The notes: generated by a model from the sequence alone, not told the origin. A DNA stretch of 64,000 nt from Sphingomonas piscis (GCF_011300455.1 NZ_CP049869.1:2135501-2199500), one strand, 5' to 3'; numbered from the stretch's first letter, positions 17,824 to 27,936 are shown. Made by a program: numbers and translations.

Positions 17824-20370
17824 TCAGCCGAAGGTCCGCTGCCACCAGCCGCGGCGGGGTTCGCCGGTCTGCTCAGCAGCCGAGTCATTGTCCGCTGCGG
17901 GAACCGGCGCGGCATCCGATGCCGCTTCGGGAGTCTCGGCCGGTGCTTCCGCAGCCGCTTCGACAGGAGCTTCGGACTTCTTCGTGCGACGAGCGCGCGG
18001 CTTTTTGGCCGGAGCCTCCGGCGCCGCCTCGGCTGCCTCCGGTGCTGCCGGCGCTTCGGCCGCAATCTCGGGTGCAGCCTCAGCGGTAGGCTCGGCTGCC
18101 GCCGCTTCGGCGGCGCGGGCGCGGGGACGACGACGGGTGCGCGGCTTTGCCTCCTCCGCAGGTGCCGTCTCGGCAACCGGTGCCTCCTCGGCGACCGGCG
18201 TCTCGATCATCGGCGAGGCGTCGGGCTGGACGTCAGGCTGCGCGTCTGCTGCCGGAGCATCCTCGCCGCCGCCACGGCCACCGCGACGACGTCGCCGGCG
18301 CGGACGCTCGCCGCTGTCTTCCGTCGGCGCCTCGGACCGTTCGGGAGCGTCCGCAACGGTTTCAGGCTGCTCGGCGCCCTCATCGGACTGCTCGGAGGCC
18401 TCTTCACCGCCTTCACGGCGGGAGCGGCCGCGGCCACCGCGACGGCGACGCCGGCGACGGCGGCCATTGCGATCCTCGTCGCCATGACGCTCGTCGCGGC
18501 GGCCCTCACCGCGTTCGCTGCGCTCTTCGTCCTCGGCTTCTTCCTCTTCCTCTTCCTCGTCTTCCTCAAGAGCGAGGTCGAGACTTGCATCCTCTTCCTC
18601 GACCGGGGCCGCGATCTGCGGACGCGGCTGGGCGACGGGACGCGGGCCGGAGCTTTCCACCGTCATCCGAGCGCCTTCGAGGCTCTCGTCGATGATGACC
18701 TCGACCTGGACGCCGTAGCGCTTTTCGATCTCGCCGAGCTCGGCGCGCTTCTTGTTGAGCAGGTAGATGGCGGCTTCGCGCCCGGCGCGGAGGCAGATCT
18801 TCTCGCCGCGGCCGCGCGTGGCTTCGTCCTCGATCATGCGCAGCGCCGACAGGCCGGCGGAAGCGGCGGTGCGCATCAGGCCGGTGCCCTCGCAATGCGG
18901 GCAGGCCTTGGTGGACGCTTCCAACACGCCGGTGCGCAGACGCTGGCGGCTCATTTCCATGAGGCCGAAGCTGGAGATGCGGCCGACCTGGATCCGCGCG
19001 CGGTCGTTCTTCAGCGCCTCCTTCATGGCCTTTTCGACTTTCCGGACATGGCTGTTCTGTTCCATGTCGATGAAGTCGATCACGACCAGGCCTGCCATGT
19101 CCCGCAGGCGGAGCTGGCGCGCGATCTCGGCCGCGGCCTCGAGGTTGGTGTTGTAGGCGGTCTGCTCGATATTATGCTCGCGCGTCGACCGGCCCGAGTT
19201 AATGTCGATCGAGACGAGAGCCTCGGTCGGATTGATGACGAGGTAGCCGCCCGACTTAAGCTGGACCACCGGCTGGTACATGGCGCCAAGCTGGTCCTCG
19301 ACACCGAAGCGCTGGAACATCGGAGTTGAGTCGCTGTGCAACTTCACGCGCCGCACATGGCTCGGCATCAGCAGCTTCATGAAGCCGCGCGCGGCCTTGA
19401 AGCCCTCGTCCCCCTCGACCAGCACCTCGTCGATGTCGCGGTGATAGAGGTCGCGAATGGCACGCTTGATGAGGTCGCTGTCGCGATAGATGAGCGCCGG
19501 CGCGCTGCTTCCGAGCGTTTTCTCCCGGATCTCGTCCCAGAGGCGAGCAAGATAGTCGAAGTCGCGCTTGATCTCGACCTTGGTGCGCGACAGGCCGGCG
19601 GTGCGGACGATCAGGCCCATGGTCGACGGCAGGTTCAAGTCCGCCATGATCGTCTTCAGCCGCTTGCGGTCGGCACCGTTGGAAATCTTCCGGCTGATGC
19701 CGCCGCCGTGCGACGTGTTGGGCATCAGCACGCAATAGCGGCCGGCAAGGCTGAGATAGGTGGTGAGCGCCGCGCCCTTGTTGCCGCGCTCTTCCTTGAC
19801 GACCTGGACCAGCAGCACCTGACGGCGCTGGATAACGTCCTGAATCTTGTAGCGGCGGCGCAGATTCATGCGCTTGCGGCGAAGTTCGTCGGCGGCGCTT
19901 TCGTCTACGGCCGAGCGCGGAGCACCGGCGCTCGCTTCTTCCGAACCCTCGCGAGGCTCGCCATTCTCGTCCTCGTGATCGTCATGCTCGTCGGCATGGC
20001 CATCATCGTCACGGCCGTCTTCGCTGTGATCGTGATCGTGATCGTCGTCGTGGGCGTTGCGTAGCCGCTCTTCCTCGGCGGCATGTTCGGCCTCTTCGCG
20101 AAGCAGCGCCTCGCGGTCCGCCTTCGGAATCTGGTAATAGTCCGGGTGGATTTCGCTGAAGGCCAGAAAGCCGTGGCGATTGCCGCCGTAATCGACGAAC
20201 GCCGCCTGAAGCGACGGTTCGACCCTGGTTACCTTGGCGAGATAGATATTGCCCTTGAGCTGCTTGTGCTCGGCGGATTCGAAATCGAATTCTTCAACCC
20301 GATTGCCCTTGACGACGGCGACCCGGGTTTCCTCCGGGTGGCGCGCGTCGATCAGCATGCGCATGTTCAT
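17824..20370 (-). CDS. rne: Ribonuclease E/G
   Basis: An 848-residue protein. The N-terminal catalytic half holds an S1 RNA-binding domain (about residues 35-215), a 5'-sensor/RNase H-like part and the DNase I-like active site with Asp in VSIDINSGR and VVIDFIDM, followed by the Zn-link CPHCEGTG. The C-terminal third is a disordered tail, acidic (EDEEEEEEEAEDEE) then Arg-rich and Ala/Pro/Glu-rich, of the kind that scaffolds the degradosome. The S1 domain carries a long His/Asp/Glu-rich insertion at residues 100-165. The start at 20370 (GGAGACC upstream) gives the family N-terminus MNMRMLIDARHPEETRVAV. It makes the main endonuclease for mRNA decay and RNA processing. Confidence 0.92.
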   Translation of the reverse strand: MNMRMLIDARHPEETRVAVVKGNRVEEFDFESAEHKQLKGNIYLAKVTRVEPSLQAAFVDYGGNRHGFLAFSEIHPDYYQIPKADREALLREEAEHAAEEERLRNAHDDDHDHDHSEDGRDDDGHADEHDDHEDENGEPREGSEEASAGAPRSAVDESAADELRRKRMNLRRRYKIQDVIQRRQVLLVQVVKEERGNKGAALTTYLSLAGRYCVLMPNTSHGGGISRKISNGADRKRLKTIMADLNLPSTMGLIVRTAGLSRTKVEIKRDFDYLARLWDEIREKTLGSSAPALIYRDSDLIKRAIRDLYHRDIDEVLVEGDEGFKAARGFMKLLMPSHVRRVKLHSDSTPMFQRFGVEDQLGAMYQPVVQLKSGGYLVINPTEALVSIDINSGRSTREHNIEQTAYNTNLEAAAEIARQLRLRDMAGLVVIDFIDMEQNSHVRKVEKAMKEALKNDRARIQVGRISSFGLMEMSRQRLRTGVLEASTKACPHCEGTGLMRTAASAGLSALRMIEDEATRGRGEKICLRAGREAAIYLLNKKRAELGEIEKRYGVQVEVIIDESLEGARMTVESSGPRPVAQPRPQIAAPVEEEDASLDLALEEDEEEEEEEAEDEERSERGEGRRDERHGDEDRNGRRRRRRRRGGRGRSRREGGEEASEQSDEGAEQPETVADAPERSEAPTEDSGERPRRRRRRGGRGGGEDAPAADAQPDVQPDASPMIETPVAEEAPVAETAPAEEAKPRTRRRPRARAAEAAAAEPTAEAAPEIAAEAPAAPEAAEAAPEAPAKKPRARRTKKSEAPVEAAAEAPAETPEAASDAAPVPAADNDSAAEQTGEPRRGWWQRTFG

Positions 20371-20775
20371 TGAATGGTCTCCGGGCGCGCGATGCAAACC
20401 GGCTTGGCCGGCGGCGCGCTGCAATTGGGCCCGGCCCGTCCGGCGTCGCACCGGGGGCAGGGACAGGATGTTGGGAAAGCGTGTCTGCTCCAATCGCCAT
20501 CCGCGCGAATTTCGCGAGGGACGCGCCGACCAGCTCTTTGGAGAGCATGGACGTGGCGTTCTTTGGCATCATGTAGCGTCAACCTTGTGAGCCGCGCGCC
20601 TTGCACTGGTCGCGGCATATTCACCGGTTGGAACCGGGAACGGATGAAGGACTAGCACCGCCAATGCCCCGCCGCAACTGGCCGACCGAGCCCGCACCGC
20701 CGATCCTAGCAAACACATCATGCCTAATCGCTTGTTAACTACAAACCATGCTAGACGAGGCAAGGGCAGGGCGAG
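20371..20775. other. Divergent intergenic region between rne and the amidase gene
   Basis: About 400 bases without a supported gene. It must contain the rne promoter and a long 5' untranslated region, which in E. coli mediates RNase E autoregulation; whether that applies here cannot be read from the sequence. Short open frames are present, but none has a family resemblance or a convincing ribosome-binding site. I see no tRNA or terminator-like hairpin. Confidence 0.4.
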
Positions 20776-21630
20776 TTGTTGGGTAGAGTGCATCCTCGAA
20801 CATGGGTCGGTGTGGCTGGGGGCGTCCTGCTCCTCGGTGCGGCGGCGCTTGCCTTTGGCCGGCGGGAGGCGGGCACGGAGACCGATAACCGCGTCACCGT
20901 CGCGCTCGCACCGCCGATCAAGGATCGCATCTGGGCAAACCCCAGGGCTGCGACCCGCCCGATCGTGGTCCTCGATGCGGGCCATGGCGGGCACGATCCA
21001 GGCGCCATCTCCGTTTCCGGTGAGGCCCGGGAGAAAGAGCTTACCCTGACCCTTGCGCGCGAACTTCGCGACGAACTGGTGAAGCGCGGCCGGGTTAGGG
21101 TGGCGATGACCCGCGACAGCGACAGCTATTTGACGCTGGAGGACCGGTCGGCGGTCGCGCGGCGGCTGAACGCGAGCCTGTTCCTGTCGCTGCACATGGA
21201 CAGCGCGCCCAACCCGCTCGCTCGCGGCGCCACCGTCTATTCCTTGTCCGACGTGGCCTCCGATGCGGAATCGGAGCGGCTCGCCGCCCTTCAGAACCGC
21301 GGCCGTGGCGAGGGCGAGGCCGCCACCGACCCGGTCGACGCCTTGCTGTCCGAATTGGCGGTGCGCAGCCAAATGACCGAGTCGGCGGACCTTGCCGCAC
21401 GTTTGGTCCGCAAAACCGCAGGGCAGATCGAGCTTCGCCCCGAACCGCACCGCTTCGCCGCATTCCACGTGCTTCGAAGCGCCGGCGGAGCCGCGGTGTT
21501 GTTCGAGGCCGGCTACCTCAGCAATGCCGAGGATGAGGCCATGCTCCGTTCGCCCGAGGCCCGGGCGAAAATCGTGCTTGCGCTTGCCCAGGCGATCGAA
21601 GCCGACGTGGCTGCGCGCGCAAGCCGCTGA
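20776..21630 (+). CDS. N-acetylmuramoyl-L-alanine amidase (Amidase_3)
   Basis: A 284-residue protein with an N-terminal membrane or signal segment (residues about 10-28) and an Amidase_3 zinc domain. The zinc ligands are in VVLDAGHGGHDPGA (His), GEAREKELTLTLA (Glu) and LFLSLHMDSAP (His), and the catalytic Glu is in VLFEAGYLSN. It cleaves the amide bond between MurNAc and the peptide stem in the periplasm, normally for daughter-cell separation. The start is a TTG at 20776 with an AGGG-type site upstream. The PBP1A gene follows 46 bases downstream, so synthesis and hydrolysis of peptidoglycan may be co-expressed. No AMIN domain is present. Confidence 0.88.
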   Translation: MLGRVHPRTWVGVAGGVLLLGAAALAFGRREAGTETDNRVTVALAPPIKDRIWANPRAATRPIVVLDAGHGGHDPGAISVSGEAREKELTLTLARELRDELVKRGRVRVAMTRDSDSYLTLEDRSAVARRLNASLFLSLHMDSAPNPLARGATVYSLSDVASDAESERLAALQNRGRGEGEAATDPVDALLSELAVRSQMTESADLAARLVRKTAGQIELRPEPHRFAAFHVLRSAGGAAVLFEAGYLSNAEDEAMLRSPEARAKIVLALAQAIEADVAARASR

Positions 21631-21676
21631 TCTTGCGCTTTTCGTGCCGCGCGTAAGCGGTTAGACGGCACAACAG

Positions 21677-24273
21677 ATGAAAGCCCCGACGCTGCCGCTC
21701 GATCGCCTCCCGATTCCCGACCTGGTGCCCGCGACCCGCGCCGCCCGGGCGCGGCTGGAGCCCTTGTTCGCACGCCGGTGGGTCCGCTGGTTGAGCTGGG
21801 CCGCGCTCGTTGGCTTTTTGCTCTTCTCGGCGCTCTGGATCTACTTCGCGTCGACCATCCCGTCGTCCGAGAAGCTGATGGCGTACCAGCTGCCATTGCC
21901 GACCAACGTCCGCGGCAATGATGGCAACCCGGTTCAGACCTTCGCGCGCGAACGGCGGGTGGAGCTGTCCTACGACGAATATCCGCCGTTGGTGGTGCAG
22001 GCCTTCATCTCTGCCGAGGACAAGACCTTCTTCAGCCATGGCGGCATCGACTATCCCGGCCTTGCCGCCGCGGTGGTCGAATTCGTCGGCAAGAAGGCGA
22101 CGGGCGGCGGCAGGTCCAAAGGCGGCTCCACCATTACGCAGCAGGTCGCCAAGGCGCTGCTCCAGGACAATAGTTATTCCATTACCCGCAAGGCTCGGGA
22201 GGGGATCCTCGCCTTCAGGCTGGAATCGACCCTAAGCAAGGAGCAGATCCTCGAGCTCTACCTCAACCAGATCTTCCTCGGCCGGAACGCCTATGGAGTG
22301 CAGGCCGCGAGCCGGGCCTATTTCGACAAGGATGTCGCCGACCTGACTTTGCCGGAAGCGGCCTATTTGGCGATCCTGCCCAAGGCGCCGTCCAACTACG
22401 ATCCCGTCCGCGCCACGCAGCGCGCTCTAGACCGCCGCAACTATGTTCTGCGGGAAATGGAGAACAACGGCTACATCACCGCCGCCCAGCGCAACGAAGC
22501 GGCCGCAACCCAGCTTGGGACGATCCGCTACGGAAGCAATGAGAAGTTCCGGCAGCAGGGCGGCTATTTCATGGAAGAGGTGCGCCGGATCCTCGCCAAG
22601 CAGTTCGGCGAGAATGCCGATGGGGAGCATCCGAATAGCGTCTACGCGGGGGGCCTGTGGGTGCGCACGTCCATGGTGCCCCACATGCAGGATGCAGCCG
22701 CCGAGGCGCTCCGCGAAGGATTGGCCAAGTTCGACGGCGGACGTGGCTGGCGCGATCTTGGGTTGACCGTGGACCTCAGCGGCGACTGGGCAGGGCAGCT
22801 CGACCGCGCCCCGGTTGGGGTAGGCTTCAGCGATTGGCGCAAGGCGGTGGTGCTCGCAAAAAGCGGCAACGAAGCGGAGATCGGTTTCACCAACGGGTCA
22901 AAGGGCGTGCTTCCCGCATCCGCCGCGACGCAGGAGAAGCGCGGCGTCGGCGGCGCGGCTTTCGGTCACCTGAAGCCTGGCATGATCATCATCGTGAAGC
23001 AGAACGGCGCGAACGATTACGCGCTTCGCTCCATTCCGGAGATCGGCGGTGGCTTCATCGCGGAGGAGGTTCGCACCGGCCGGATCCTGGCGATGCAGGG
23101 TGGCTTCGACGTTATCGGGTCGAGCTACAACCGCGCGACCCAGGCGCTTCGACAGCCAGGCTCGGCATTCAAGCCCATCGTTTATGAAACGGCGCTGGAG
23201 AATGGCTTTACGCCCGCGTCGATCGTCGTCGATGCGCCCTTTTGCGTCTGGCAGGGCGCGGGGCTCGGCAACAAATGTTTCGTCAATTTCGATCGCCGCT
23301 ACTCCGGTCCCAAGACAATGCGCTGGGGCGTCGAACAATCGCGCAACCTGATGACGGTGCGTACCGCCTCCCAGGTCGGAATGCAGAAAATCGTCGACCA
23401 TGCCCGCACGCTGGGCGTGGGCAGTTTCGAGCCTTACCTCTCGATGGCGCTCGGCGCGGGCGACACCACGGTGATGAAGCTCACCAACGCTTATGCGATC
23501 ATGGCCAATCAGGGACGTGAGGTGAAGCCGACGCTGATCGACTTCGTGCAGGACCGGAACGGCAAGGTCATCTACCGGTCGGACAATCGCTGCAGCATTA
23601 TGGACAATTGCAATTCGGCGGACTGGGATGGCAAGGCAATGCCGCGCCCGCCGATCCGCGCCAAGCAATTGCTCGATCCGATGGCTGCGTTCCAGATGGT
23701 TCACGTCCTGACTGGCGTGGTCGAGCGCGGCACCGCAACAATCCTGCGCGACCTCAACCGGCCGATGTTTGGCAAGACTGGCACGACCACCGGCCCGACC
23801 AACGTCTGGTTCGTCGGGGGACGCCCGACATCGTCGGCGGCGTCTACATTGGCTATGACCAGCCAAGGCCGATGGGTCATGGCGCCCAGGGCGGCCGCAT
23901 CGCGGCGCCGATCTTCAAGCAATTTGCCGAAAAGGCCTTCGCGGGCATGCCGCCCGTGCCGTTCGTGGCGCCGCAGGGCATCCGCTGGGTCCGCATCGAT
24001 CGCACCAGCGGTCGCCGCGTGTTCGGATCCTTCCCCGTTCGGGAGGACCCGAAGTCGCCCGTCATCTGGGAAGCCTTCCAGCCGCAGACCGAACCGCGCC
24101 GGTCGTTCCGGAGCCGCGGTTCCGACGAGGCGGAAGACCAGGCCGACTCTGCAGCGCGTGTTGCAGCGGCTCCGCGGCGCCCGCGCCAGCCCCGCCCGGT
24201 TCAGGCGTCTGCGCCGCGCAGTCCAGCCCCGGCCGCGACCAATAGCTTGCCAACTGCAACGGCGACTAACTAG
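21677..24273 (+). CDS. mrcA: Penicillin-binding protein 1A, interrupted by a one-base frameshift
   Basis: A class A PBP: one N-terminal transmembrane helix (about residues 40-62), GT51 glycosyltransferase with EDKTFFSHGGID, KGGSTITQQ and the RKAREGILAFRLE segment, an OB-like insert, and a transpeptidase with S-x-x-K in RQPGSAFKPIVY, SxN-type motif SRNLMTV and KTGTT at about residue 700. At 23816-23820 (GGGGG) the frame breaks: the natural continuation GTPDIVGGVYIGYDQPRPMG lies in another frame and runs to TAG at 24273. Restoring one base gives an 865-residue protein of normal length. As written, the first frame ends in an Arg/Ser-rich tail at 24277. A sequencing or assembly error is the likeliest reason. 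Confidence 0.85.
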
Positions 24274-24360
24274 GTAGCGTCGACATCACGACCGGCGTCG
24301 GACCGGCCGGTGCCTATTCTCGGCCTGCCGCCCGGACCCGACCTCCAAGAGGACCTTACC

Positions 24361-25488
24361 ATGCGCGCTGAAGCGCAAGCCTATGCCGACCAGATCAACG
24401 CCGCCACCGCCTTGCTTCGGCGCTTCCTCGACTGGGACCGCGCGCTCAAGCGGCTGGAGGAGCTGAACGCCAAGGTGGAGGATTCGACTCTCTGGGACGA
24501 TCCCAAGGCCGCGCAAGAGGTGATGCGGGAACGGCGGCGGCTTGAGGAAGCGATCGGCGCCACACGCAAGCTTGAAACGGAACTGGCCGACACGCTTGAA
24601 TTGATCGAGATGGCCGAGGCCGAAGGCGACGATGGCCTTGTCGACGATGGCGTCCGCAGCCTCGGCGAGCTTGCCGAGCGGGCCGAGCGCGACAAGGTCG
24701 CCGCCTTGCTTGCGGGCGAAGCAGACGCCAACAACGCTTATGTCGAGGTCAACGCCGGCGCCGGTGGGACGGAAAGCCAGGACTGGGCCGAGATGCTGCA
24801 GCGCATGTACACGCGCTGGGGCGAGCGGCACAGGATGAAGGTCGAACTGGTCGACTATCACTCCGGCGAGCAGGCCGGGATCAAGTCCGCGACCCTGCTG
24901 GTGAAGGGCGAGAATGCCTACGGCAACCTCAAGGTCGAGAGCGGCGTCCACCGCCTCGTCCGGATCAGTCCCTATGACAGCAACGCGCGCCGCCACACCA
25001 GCTTCTCGAGCGTCTGGGTCTATCCGGAAGTCGACGACGATATCGATATCGAGATCAACGAGGCGGATTTGCGTATCGACACGTACCGTGCGTCAGGCGC
25101 GGGCGGGCAGCACGTCAACACGACCGACAGCGCGGTCCGTATCACTCATATCCCGACCGGGATCGTCGTCGCCTGCCAGAACGAGCGATCGCAGCACAAG
25201 AATCGCGCGTCCGCGTTCAAGCAACTGAAGGCGCGCCTGTACGAGAATGAGCTTCAGAAGCGTGAGGCGGAAGCCAATGCCGCCAATGCCGCCAAGACCG
25301 ATATCGGCTGGGGCCACCAGATCCGGTCCTACGTTCTCCAGCCGTACCAGCTTGTGAAGGATCTCCGCACCGGCGTGACCTCCACCGCGCCCGGCGACGT
25401 GCTCGACGGCGATCTGGACCGGTTCATGGCGGCAGCCTTGTCGCAGCGGGTCACGGGCGAAAAGGTCGAAGTCGAGGATGTCGATTAG
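24361..25488 (+). CDS. prfB: Peptide chain release factor 2
   Basis: A 375-residue class I release factor. The PCRF domain contains [17 protein letters not shown]; the anticodon-recognition loop of domain 2 reads [15 protein letters not shown] (SPY in place of the E. coli SPF); the catalytic GGQ is in [12 protein letters not shown]. It releases peptides at UGA and UAA. Unlike E. coli, the frame is continuous, so there is no programmed +1 frameshift. The ATG at 24361 follows AGAGGA. An in-frame upstream codon at 24310 is possible but has no ribosome-binding site. The methyltransferase gene begins inside its last codons. Confidence 0.93.
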   Translation: MRAEAQAYADQINAATALLRRFLDWDRALKRLEELNAKVEDSTLWDDPKAAQEVMRERRRLEEAIGATRKLETELADTLELIEMAEAEGDDGLVDDGVRSLGELAERAERDKVAALLAGEADANNAYVEVNAGAGGTESQDWAEMLQRMYTRWGERHRMKVELVDYHSGEQAGIKSATLLVKGENAYGNLKVESGVHRLVRISPYDSNARRHTSFSSVWVYPEVDDDIDIEINEADLRIDTYRASGAGGQHVNTTDSAVRITHIPTGIVVACQNERSQHKNRASAFKQLKARLYENELQKREAEANAANAAKTDIGWGHQIRSYVLQPYQLVKDLRTGVTSTAPGDVLDGDLDRFMAAALSQRVTGEKVEVEDVD

Positions 25489-26170
25489 GCTCGTTCTTCT
25501 CCTTCTCGGTTCGCTGACGCTCGATGCTTGCCGGGCCGCGCCCGCCGAGCCGCAATTTCCCAAGGCCCACCGCGATGTCGCGCCGATCGTCGGCGCGAGC
25601 TTCTCCACCGAGGACGCGCGCGACCGTGTTGGAGAAGCCGAGGAGGTGATGGCGCTTGCGGGCGTGAAATCCGGTATGTGGGTCGCGGACGTCGGCGCGG
25701 GTGAGGGCTACTATACCGTCCGGCTCGCGCCCGCTGTCGGAACCAAGGGCCGCGTACTCGCCGAGGACATCCAGGCGGACGTGCGCGCGAAACTGCTTGA
25801 GCGCGTGTCGCGCGAACGGCTCGACAATGTCGCGGTGCGGCTCGGCACGCCGGACGACCCGATGCTTCCGGCGCGAAGCTTCGAGCGGATATTCCTGGTC
25901 CACATGTACCATGAGGTGGAGGAGCCCTACGCCTTTCTCTGGCGGCTGCGCGAAGGGCTCAAGGACGGCGGGGAAGTGGTGGTGGTGGACGCCGACCGGC
26001 CGACGCGCCGCCATGGCATTCCGCCCAAGCTGCTGGTGTGCGAGTTCGCAGCATTGGGAATGCAGCCGACCAAGGTTCAAAAGCTTAGCGGCGGGGAAAG
26101 CTATTATGCATCCTTCCGCATCGCCGCGCCCCGGCCTCGGCCCGAGGAGATCAAGGCCTGTAAAGGGTAG
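25478..26170 (+). CDS. Exported SAM-dependent methyltransferase-like protein
   Basis: A 230-residue protein. The N-terminus is a signal peptide of possible lipoprotein type (LTLDAC, Cys18), then a class I methyltransferase fold: SAM motif [17 protein letters not shown], followed by the acidic strand end VLAEDIQ and [16 protein letters not shown]. Such exported methyltransferase-like proteins are common in sphingomonads and other proteobacteria; the substrate is unknown, and since SAM is cytoplasmic the function may differ or the export prediction may be wrong. The ATG overlaps the 3' end of prfB by 11 bases, suggesting coupling. Confidence 0.75.
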   Translation: MSIRLVLLLLGSLTLDACRAAPAEPQFPKAHRDVAPIVGASFSTEDARDRVGEAEEVMALAGVKSGMWVADVGAGEGYYTVRLAPAVGTKGRVLAEDIQADVRAKLLERVSRERLDNVAVRLGTPDDPMLPARSFERIFLVHMYHEVEEPYAFLWRLREGLKDGGEVVVVDADRPTRRHGIPPKLLVCEFAALGMQPTKVQKLSGGESYYASFRIAAPRPRPEEIKACKG

Positions 26171-26173
26171 GGG

Positions 26174-26578
26174 CTAAATGACGCCCAGCTGCCGCATGCT
26201 GCTGCACTGTCCGCCGCCGAACACCAAATGGTCCAAAACGAAGCAATCTAGTGCCTCGGCGACGGCGCACAGCTTCTTCGTGGCCCGAAAATCCGACAGG
26301 CTTGGACGCGAATCGCCGCTTGGGTGATTGTGGGCAAGGACCAGCCCGGCCGTTCCCAGCGATGCGGCAGTCGCGACGATCGTCCGCAGCGGGAAATCGG
26401 TGCTGCACGCATCGCCGATGTGGCGAGAGAGGTGAAGGCAGCGCGCTTGAGAGTCGAGATGCGCCACGAAGAGGTTCTCGACCGTAGGGTCGCAGTCGCT
26501 GAAGCAGCTTGTGAAGAAGCTTTCCGCTTCGGCGCTGCCTGTGATCCGGGCGGGTAATTCGGCACGCTGATGCTGCAT
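26174..26578 (-). CDS. RadC-like JAB/MPN domain protein
   Basis: A 134-residue protein equal to the C-terminal JAB (MPN+) domain of RadC without the N-terminal helix-hairpin-helix part. The metal-binding motif is intact: Glu near the start of the domain (VENLFVAHLDSQ) and HNHPSGDSRPSLSD. RadC-family proteins have unclear function; a link with DNA repair or plasmid/phage biology is often suggested but not established. It is convergent with the methyltransferase gene (three bases apart) and divergent from thyA. It may be a stand-alone short form rather than a truncation, since it has its own start and stop. Confidence 0.8.
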   Translation of the reverse strand: MQHQRAELPARITGSAEAESFFTSCFSDCDPTVENLFVAHLDSQARCLHLSRHIGDACSTDFPLRTIVATAASLGTAGLVLAHNHPSGDSRPSLSDFRATKKLCAVAEALDCFVLDHLVFGGGQCSSMRQLGVI

Positions 26579-26696
26579 TTCCTGTGCCTAGGATCATGCA
26601 ACTGCCCGACCGATGAAGACCCGGTCCGAAACGGACCAAGATGCCGCCGGGGAAAAGCAGTTGGAGCGGGCGGAGCCTGCGTCTAGTCTCCCTTGC

Positions 26697-27491
26697 ATGC
26701 GGCAATATCTCGATCTGATGCAGCGGGTGCTGGACGAAGGCGTCGAGCAGCAGGACCGGACCGGCACCGGCACCCTGTCGGTCTTCGGCGCCCAGATGCG
26801 CTTCGATCTCGGCCACGGTTTTCCGCTGCTGACGACCAAGAAGCTTCATCTGCGATCCATCATCGTCGAACTGCTCTGGTTCCTACGCGGCGACACCAAC
26901 ATTGCCTGGCTGAAGGACCGCAAGGTCAGCATCTGGGACGAATGGGCAGACGAGAATGGCGATCTCGGTCCGGTCTACGGCAAGCAATGGCGCCATTGGG
27001 AAACTGCGGACGGGCACGAGGTTGACCAGATTAGAGCGCTGGTGGACCTCATCAAGCGCGATCCGGCATCGCGGCGGCAGATCGTCACCGCGTGGAACCC
27101 GGGCGAGCTCGACCGCATGGCGCTGGCGCCCTGCCATTGCCTCTTCCAGACCCAGGTGGCGGCCGGCAGGCTGAACCTTCAACTATATCAACGCAGCGCC
27201 GACCTATTCCTCGGCGTGCCCTTCAACATCGCGTCTTATGCCTTGCTGACCCACATGCTGGCGCGGGAGTGCGGGCTGCAACCGGGGACTTTCGTCTGGA
27301 CCGGGGGCGACGTTCACCTCTACTCCAACCATCTGGAGCAGACGCGCCTTCAGCTAACGCGCGAGCCCCGCCCGCTGCCACAGCTGATCCTCAAGGATCG
27401 GGGCCAGTCCCTGTTCGACTACGAGCCCGAAGACTTCGCGTTCGATGCTTACGATCCGCACCCGCACATCAGCGCGCCGGTGGCCGTCTAG
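26697..27491 (+). CDS. thyA: Thymidylate synthase ThyA
   Basis: A 264-residue enzyme, the same length as E. coli ThyA. It converts dUMP to dTMP with methylene-tetrahydrofolate. Visible landmarks: [20 protein letters not shown] near the N-terminus, [10 protein letters not shown], the catalytic Cys in LAPCHCLFQ, the dUMP-binding segment [18 protein letters not shown] and the C-terminal ISAPVAV. The frame is open from 26613, but homologues start at MRQYLDLM. The ribosome-binding site is weak. The usual downstream folA (dihydrofolate reductase) is not next to it in this window. Confidence 0.95.
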   Translation: MRQYLDLMQRVLDEGVEQQDRTGTGTLSVFGAQMRFDLGHGFPLLTTKKLHLRSIIVELLWFLRGDTNIAWLKDRKVSIWDEWADENGDLGPVYGKQWRHWETADGHEVDQIRALVDLIKRDPASRRQIVTAWNPGELDRMALAPCHCLFQTQVAAGRLNLQLYQRSADLFLGVPFNIASYALLTHMLARECGLQPGTFVWTGGDVHLYSNHLEQTRLQLTREPRPLPQLILKDRGQSLFDYEPEDFAFDAYDPHPHISAPVAV

Positions 27492-27520
27492 TCACGCACA
27501 GAAAAGAACGGCGGCGAAAT

Positions 27521-27545
27521 GGAAACCCTAGCCGCCTTCCGCGTT
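27521..27545 (+). promoter_or_regulatory. Possible EcfG-type promoter before the entericidin-like genes (weak)
   Basis: GGAAA (27521-27525), 16 bases, then CGTT (27542-27545). This is one base off the EcfG general stress consensus GGAAC with N16-17 and GTT. It lies 28 bases before the first entericidin-like start codon. Entericidin-like genes are often stress-induced, which fits, but the -35 mismatch makes the call weak. Confidence 0.3.
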
Positions 27546-27573
27546 CCTCTCTCCGCAAACAAGGAGAACGCAC

Positions 27574-27699
27574 ATGGTTCGCAAAATCGTGACGATGGTC
27601 GTCATCGGCGGCGCAATGGCGATTTCTGCCTGCAACACCGTTCGCGGTGCCGCAGCGGACGTCAATTCCGTCGCTAACGAAGTCGACAAGAACACCTGA
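27574..27699 (+). CDS. Entericidin-like small lipoprotein, copy 1
   Basis: A 41-residue protein: lipoprotein signal MVRKIVTMVVIGGAMAISAC with lipobox Cys20, followed by NTVRGAAADVNSVANEVDKN. The short mature part with the NTVRGAAxD motif is typical of the entericidin A/B family, small membrane lipoproteins linked in E. coli to stationary-phase lysis control. AAGGAGA precedes the ATG at good spacing. A paralogue follows 41 bases downstream. Confidence 0.8.
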   Translation: MVRKIVTMVVIGGAMAISACNTVRGAAADVNSVANEVDKNT

Positions 27700-27740
27700 T
27701 TTCGCCATGATCGTTCCGCCAGGGGAATGGAGGAATGATC

Positions 27741-27881
27741 ATGGTTCGTAAGCTTGTGACCGCTGCTGCAATCGGCATGGCTGTGATGCTCGCCGGCTGC
27801 AACACCGTTCGCGGCGCCGCAGCCGATCTTAACTCCGCCGCAAATTGCACCGAAGATGCAATCCGCGGCGGACGCTGCTGA
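27741..27881 (+). CDS. Entericidin-like small lipoprotein, copy 2
   Basis: A 46-residue paralogue of the preceding gene: MVRKLVTAAAIGMAVMLAGC (lipobox Cys20), then NTVRGAAADLNSAAN and a divergent tail ending CTEDAIRGGRC, with two extra cysteines. The ATG at 27741 is preferred over the in-frame ATG at 27735 because GGAGGA then has normal spacing. A rho-independent terminator follows. Confidence 0.8.
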   Translation: MVRKLVTAAAIGMAVMLAGCNTVRGAAADLNSAANCTEDAIRGGRC

Positions 27882-27903
27882 TCAATTAAGCGGTATGAAA
27901 AGG

Positions 27904-27936
27904 AGCCCCGCCGGGAGCGATTCCGGCGGGGCTTTC
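27904..27936 (+). terminator. Rho-independent terminator after the entericidin-like pair
   Basis: An 11-base-pair stem, AGCCCCGCCGG with CCGGCGGGGCT, with an eight-base loop, followed by TTCC. On the other strand the same hairpin is followed by CCTTTTC, so it may also serve the convergent autotransporter gene. Confidence 0.85.

Noticed and set aside
17815..19329. A 504-codon frame antisense to rne
   Set aside because: Shadow of the Arg/Ala/Glu-rich RNase E tail; low complexity and no domain.
24361..24480. Programmed frameshift at the start of prfB
   Set aside because: The RF2 frame is continuous, with no in-frame UGA near codon 25.
26174..26578. RadC-like gene as a marker of an integrated element
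   Set aside because: Short RadC-like genes occur on mobile elements, but no integrase, direct repeats or composition break surround it.
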